Shown: one piece after another, positions 60,829 through 64,000 of the stretch
How positions within the stretch are numbered: the first letter of the stretch is position 1
Layout of the letters: each line of letters opens with the position of its first letter
Origin: SXRF01 sp039808985
Lineage (GTDB): Bacteria > Pseudomonadota > Alphaproteobacteria > Rickettsiales > SXRF01
DNA: 64,000 nt
Direction of reading: 5' to 3'
Assembly: GCA_039808985.1 (NCBI GenBank)
Contig: JBDHUC010000009.1
Span: forward strand, 1 to 64,000
Program-made: the position numbers and the translations under genes
The notes under the pieces: generated by a model
Told to the model about the DNA's origin: nothing
Database searches by the model: none
Seen by the model: the letters and a program-made list of their open reading frames with translations, nothing else

Positions 60829-61832
60829 TAAAGCCCCGCCCATAATCTGGTTACATCGAGCATCCGGCAGGAAAAACCCCATTCATTATCATACCAACTG
60901 GCAACACGGACCAGCTTGCCGCCAGTCACAAAAGTACCGGTCAGGTCAGCCGTGCTGCTTTCAGTTGTATGTATGTAATCAATAGAAACCAGCGGCTCGG
61001 ATGATGCGGCCATAACCCCGCGAAGGCTTCCTTCCGCTGCTTTTTTCAGCGCTGCATTTATTTCATCTTTTGTGGTATCACGCGATGCGGTGAAGGTGAA
61101 ATCCACCAGCGACACATTCGCAGTTGGCACGCGGATGGAAACTCCGTCAAGCTTGCCCTTCATTTCGGGAAGTATCAGCCCAATGGTTTTTGCAGCACCA
61201 GTCGTCGAAGGAATCATCGAAAGCGCAGCAGCGCGCGCGCGGCGCAAATCCTTATGGCTGCCATCAACAAGGTTCTGGTCGCCGGTATATGAATGGATGG
61301 TGGTCATGAAACCATTTTCAATTCCAACAGCATCAGCCAGAACTTTTACCAACGGCGCAAGGCCGTTAGTGGTGCAGGAACCAACCGAAACCACGTCATG
61401 CTCTTTTTTAATGGCTGCGTTATTCACGCCGTAAACGATGGTTGAATCCACACCTTCTGCCGGAGCAGAGATAAGAACTTTTTTAGCGCCTGCGGCAATA
61501 TGTTTTTCCGCATCAGATTTTTTGTTGAATTTTCCGGTGCATTCCAGAACATAATCAACGCCAAGCGCACCCCATGGTATAAGAGCCGGGTCTTTATGAT
61601 GGAAAAGCTTTACCGGTTTTCCGGCAATCTTTAAATTCTCGCCATCCGCTTCCACAGGATAAGGAAAGCGCCCATGCACCGAATCATATTTAAGCAGATG
61701 GATATGCGTATTTATATCCGCCGGGCCATTCACCGCCACCAGTTCAATATCACTTGCGCCAGTTTCGAATATCGCCCGCGCAACACAGCGCCCGATGCGC
61801 CCTAAACCATTTATACCAACTTTTATTGTCAT
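60828..61832 (-). CDS. gap: Glyceraldehyde-3-phosphate dehydrogenase
   Basis: 334 aa. NAD-binding GINGLGRIGRCVARA, catalytic Cys in VGSCTTNGLAPLVKV, IHSYTGDQNLVDGSHKDLRRARAA and WYDNEWGFSCRM. The Asn in TNGL replaces the common TNCL Cys; no effect expected. Operon gap-pgk. Confidence 0.97.
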   Translation of the reverse strand: MTIKVGINGLGRIGRCVARAIFETGASDIELVAVNGPADINTHIHLLKYDSVHGRFPYPVEADGENLKIAGKPVKLFHHKDPALIPWGALGVDYVLECTGKFNKKSDAEKHIAAGAKKVLISAPAEGVDSTIVYGVNNAAIKKEHDVVSVGSCTTNGLAPLVKVLADAVGIENGFMTTIHSYTGDQNLVDGSHKDLRRARAAALSMIPSTTGAAKTIGLILPEMKGKLDGVSIRVPTANVSLVDFTFTASRDTTKDEINAALKKAAEGSLRGVMAASSEPLVSIDYIHTTESSTADLTGTFVTGGKLVRVASWYDNEWGFSCRMLDVTRLWAGL

Positions 61833-61849
61833 TTTTTATCCATCAATTA

Positions 61850-62281
61850 TCATTCTAGTGTATTAATCAGGTCTATAATCTGTTCCAGCAAAGGCTGCAA
61901 ATCATTATCTACAGTACATTTAATTCTATTTAAAAATATCTATGTGAAAGATGGTTACGCATAGCTATAATTTCGCGCCAGGCAATGATGGTTTTCAGAT
62001 TTTACTTCTTTTGAAACATGGTTACAAGCCTCGCCTACTATTTCAAGCTGACGTATAATTGCATCACGCGTCCGGTTCCCCCTTGCAGGGTCTTCCTGCA
62101 AATAAGCAAAAATATGCTCAATTGCATCACTGGCATGAAAAAGCCTTGCTTTATCAGAATTTTTTTCCTCCTCACCCCTGGCAACCGAACCAAACACGCG
62201 GATCGAGTCAGAGTCGATACGATATTTATCAGCCAGATTCTGAATTTGTGACTTATATTCGCGCAATTCTTCAAGATTCAT
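61850..62281 (-). pseudogene. Degenerate MNT nucleotidyltransferase-HEPN toxin pair fused and frameshifted
   Basis: An ORF at 61955-62281 begins as an MNT antitoxin-type nucleotidyltransferase (IDSDSIRVFGSVARGEE) but stops at EKNSD, where the DID catalytic acids should follow. It continues directly as a HEPN/DUF86 protein (HASDAIEHIFAYLQ, DAIIRQLEIVGEACNHV). Near 61998 the frame is lost. In the next frame come AWREIIAMRNHLSHRYF with the HEPN RNxxxH motif, then after a second shift near 61935 a fitting C-terminus (TVDNDLQPLLEQIIDL) ending at 61850. So an internal deletion fused the two genes and two frameshifts inactivated the product. Confidence 0.75.
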
Positions 62282-62283
62282 AA

Positions 62284-62553
62284 TTACCTCGTTAAACCAA
62301 ACGCTGCAAATGCTATAAATGCAAAACCATTAAATGCAATGAATCTGATAACAAATTGCACCTTTTTTATTCTATCCATTATCACCTGATTTTCCTGCGG
62401 CGACATACCTGGCAATATAGATTGCTCAAGTTTTTTTATCATTCCTCCAAAGTAAACCATGGAAATAATAATATCAATTATACCTACAAATAAAAAAGCC
62501 CAGCATAGATACTGCCCAGCTTTGGAAGTCAGGAATAAAATCAATTGCTCCAT
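62284..62553 (-). CDS. Small membrane protein, unknown function
   Basis: 89 aa with two predicted helices: YLCWAFLFVGIIDIIISMVYF and FVIRFIAFNGFAFIAFAAFG, joined by a charged loop (LPGMSPQENQVIMDRIKKVQ). Stop overlaps nothing; it starts at the tkt stop, so is co-transcribed with tkt. No known family. Confidence 0.6.
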   Translation of the reverse strand: MEQLILFLTSKAGQYLCWAFLFVGIIDIIISMVYFGGMIKKLEQSILPGMSPQENQVIMDRIKKVQFVIRFIAFNGFAFIAFAAFGLTR

Positions 62554-64000
62554 TATTTCAGCCTCTCCATTACCGCTTCTACCACATGCTCAGCAGTAAT
62601 GCCAAAATGTTTATATAATTCCTTAGCCGGGGCCGATGCGCCAAAGCCATGCATACCTATGAATATGCCATCAATGCCGATATAGCGCTCCCAGCCAAAG
62701 CCAAGCGCGGCTTCTATTGCCACTTTCAACGTATCCTTACCCAGGACTTCCTCGCGGTATGATTTAGGCTGCGTATCAAATAGCTCCCAGCACGGCAGGG
62801 AAACAACCTTCGCCGACACACCTTTTTCTATCAGTTTTTCCTGCGCCTTGATGGCAATCTCGACTTCCGATCCGGTTGCTATAATAGTAACTGTTGCCGC
62901 AACTTTCGCTTCTGACAAAACATAACCACCGCGTGCACACAAATTTTCAGCGGTATATTCACTGCGCACCGCCGGTAAATTCTGGCGTGAAAGCGAAAGA
63001 ATGGAAGGCGCGGAAAGTGCCAGCGCCAAAGCCCAGCATTCAGCGGTTTCGGTAGCATCGGCAGGGCGGAATACATATAAATCCGGTATCGCACGAAGGC
63101 TCGCCAGATGCTCAACCGGCTGGTGCGTAGGCCCATCTTCGCCCAACCCTATCGAATCATGGGTCATTACATATATAACACGCTGCTTCATAAGTGCCGA
63201 CAAGCGGATCGAAGCACGGCAATAATCGGTGAATACTAAAAATGTCCCGCCATACGGGATGAATTCACCATGCAGCGCGATACCGTTCATCACAGCAGCC
63301 ATTGCATGTTCGCGCACACCATAATATATATAGCGCCCGGAAAAATTACCAGCCTGGATAGCTTCTGTTGCCTTGGTCTTAGTATTATTAGAACCAGTCA
63401 AATCAGCCGAACCGCCGATGAGCTCTGGGATTTCCGCAGTCAGAACCTGCAATACATTTTCGGAAGATTTACGCGTGGCTTCATTAGGCCTGCTTTCGGC
63501 AAGGCCTTTCTTAAAGCTCTCAAATGCCTTAACCCAGCCATTTGGAAGCTCCCTTGCAGCGAGGCGTGAGAAATCTGCCTGTTTATCAGAGTTCGCAAGC
63601 CGCGCCGACCAATCGGCAAATTCTTTTGTGCCGCGCTTTCCAACCTCGCGCCATGCAGCCATAACCGCATCCGGGATTTCGAATTCACCGTGCCCCCAAT
63701 CCAGGTTTTTACGTGCCCCCTCTATCTCGTTTTTTCCAAGCGGAGAGCCATGGCTGGAATTTTTACCCGCCTTGGTGGGAGCTCCAAAAGCAATTGTGGT
63801 GTCGCAGGCTATGAATGATGGCCTGTCACTTTTCTTAGCATTTTCAATTGCTTTATCTATCGCTACCGGATCATGCCCGTTTATGGACTGGACATACCAG
63901 CCCTGCGCCTCAAATCGCTTTAAGGTATCCTCTGAAACCGTGAGTTTAGTCGGACCGTCGATGCATATCTTGTTATCGTCCCACAAAACAATGAGCTTAC
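62553..64000 (-). CDS. tkt: Transketolase, partial (N-terminus outside window)
   Basis: About 481 C-terminal codons, open to the window edge. KLIVLWDDNKICIDGPT (the ThDP-diphosphate area), HGSPLGKNEIEGARKNL, the catalytic region RYIYYGVREHAMAAVMNGIALHG, THDSIGLGEDGPTHQPVEHLA and the C-terminal GFGASAPAKELYKHFGI fit Tkt. An apparent start at 63986 is a TTG inside the gene. Moves two-carbon units in the pentose phosphate pathway. First gene of the tkt-gap-pgk-fba block. Confidence 0.95.
   Translation of the reverse strand, partial: KLIVLWDDNKICIDGPTKLTVSEDTLKRFEAQGWYVQSINGHDPVAIDKAIENAKKSDRPSFIACDTTIAFGAPTKAGKNSSHGSPLGKNEIEGARKNLDWGHGEFEIPDAVMAAWREVGKRGTKEFADWSARLANSDKQADFSRLAARELPNGWVKAFESFKKGLAESRPNEATRKSSENVLQVLTAEIPELIGGSADLTGSNNTKTKATEAIQAGNFSGRYIYYGVREHAMAAVMNGIALHGEFIPYGGTFLVFTDYCRASIRLSALMKQRVIYVMTHDSIGLGEDGPTHQPVEHLASLRAIPDLYVFRPADATETAECWALALALSAPSILSLSRQNLPAVRSEYTAENLCARGGYVLSEAKVAATVTIIATGSEVEIAIKAQEKLIEKGVSAKVVSLPCWELFDTQPKSYREEVLGKDTLKVAIEAALGFGWERYIGIDGIFIGMHGFGASAPAKELYKHFGITAEHVVEAVMERLK

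Overview
The window comes from an alphaproteobacterium of moderate GC content. This rests on a DivL-type pseudo-kinase next to ahcY, a fur-olsB-olsA cluster, the tkt-gap-pgk-fba-thiE-efp glycolytic block, a single-cysteine DksA, and many short palindromic elements of the kind known from Rickettsiales and related groups. The gene content (arginine, DXP, Q-type base and phospholipid synthesis) is richer than in classic Rickettsia. Genus cannot be fixed from the sequence alone.

Positions 1 to about 10,013 are an integrated element. A P4-type tyrosine integrase faces the 3' end of a tRNA-Gln(CTG) gene. Moving away from the tRNA come a small hypothetical gene overlapping int, an AlpA-like regulator, a D5/P4-type primase-helicase, a zinc-ribbon protein, a strongly structured 240-bp stretch that may encode a regulatory RNA, two lipoproteins, and a three-gene operon running off the window edge. 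That operon encodes an OLD/PtuA-like ATPase, a PtuB-like HNH nuclease and a PLP-dependent decarboxylase resembling NspC. It looks like a Septu-type defence module with an unexpected metabolic partner. The far end of the element lies outside the window.

Positions 10,014 to 64,000 are chromosomal core. In order: tRNA-Gln, a TetR regulator, Sua5/TsaC, an orphan ParA plus a J-domain protein, fur-olsB-olsA, two prepilins, nadC, purU, divL, ahcY, an L,D-transpeptidase with a VapBC pair, dxs, argF-argD, a histidine phosphatase, an ABC-2 permease with a degenerate toxin pair, a BI-1 family protein, rpmI-rplT-pheS-pheT-alkA, a HigBA-like pair, purB, a GT87-like protein, an HIT protein, sdhCDA, pdxH, queD, corA, dksA, rimM-rpsP, a ParDE pair, clpS-clpA, yebC-ruvC-ruvA, an OmpA-like protein, suhB-efp-thiE, brnA with a chimeric gene, fba, pgk-gap, a broken MNT/HEPN pair, and part of tkt.

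Two themes stand out. First, at least six families of small inverted-repeat elements are scattered through the core. Several sit in frame inside housekeeping genes (the L,D-transpeptidase, pheT twice, ruvA, thiE), as Rickettsia palindromic elements do. Second, toxin-antitoxin loci are frequent and in different states of decay: intact VapBC, HigBA and ParDE; a PIN toxin lacking two catalytic acidic residues; a BrnA-type antitoxin beside a gene that begins with a copied piece of fba; and a frameshifted MNT-HEPN fusion. Several canonical partners are absent from their usual places: sdhB, ruvB, trmD-rplS, and the ATPase for the ABC-2 permease.
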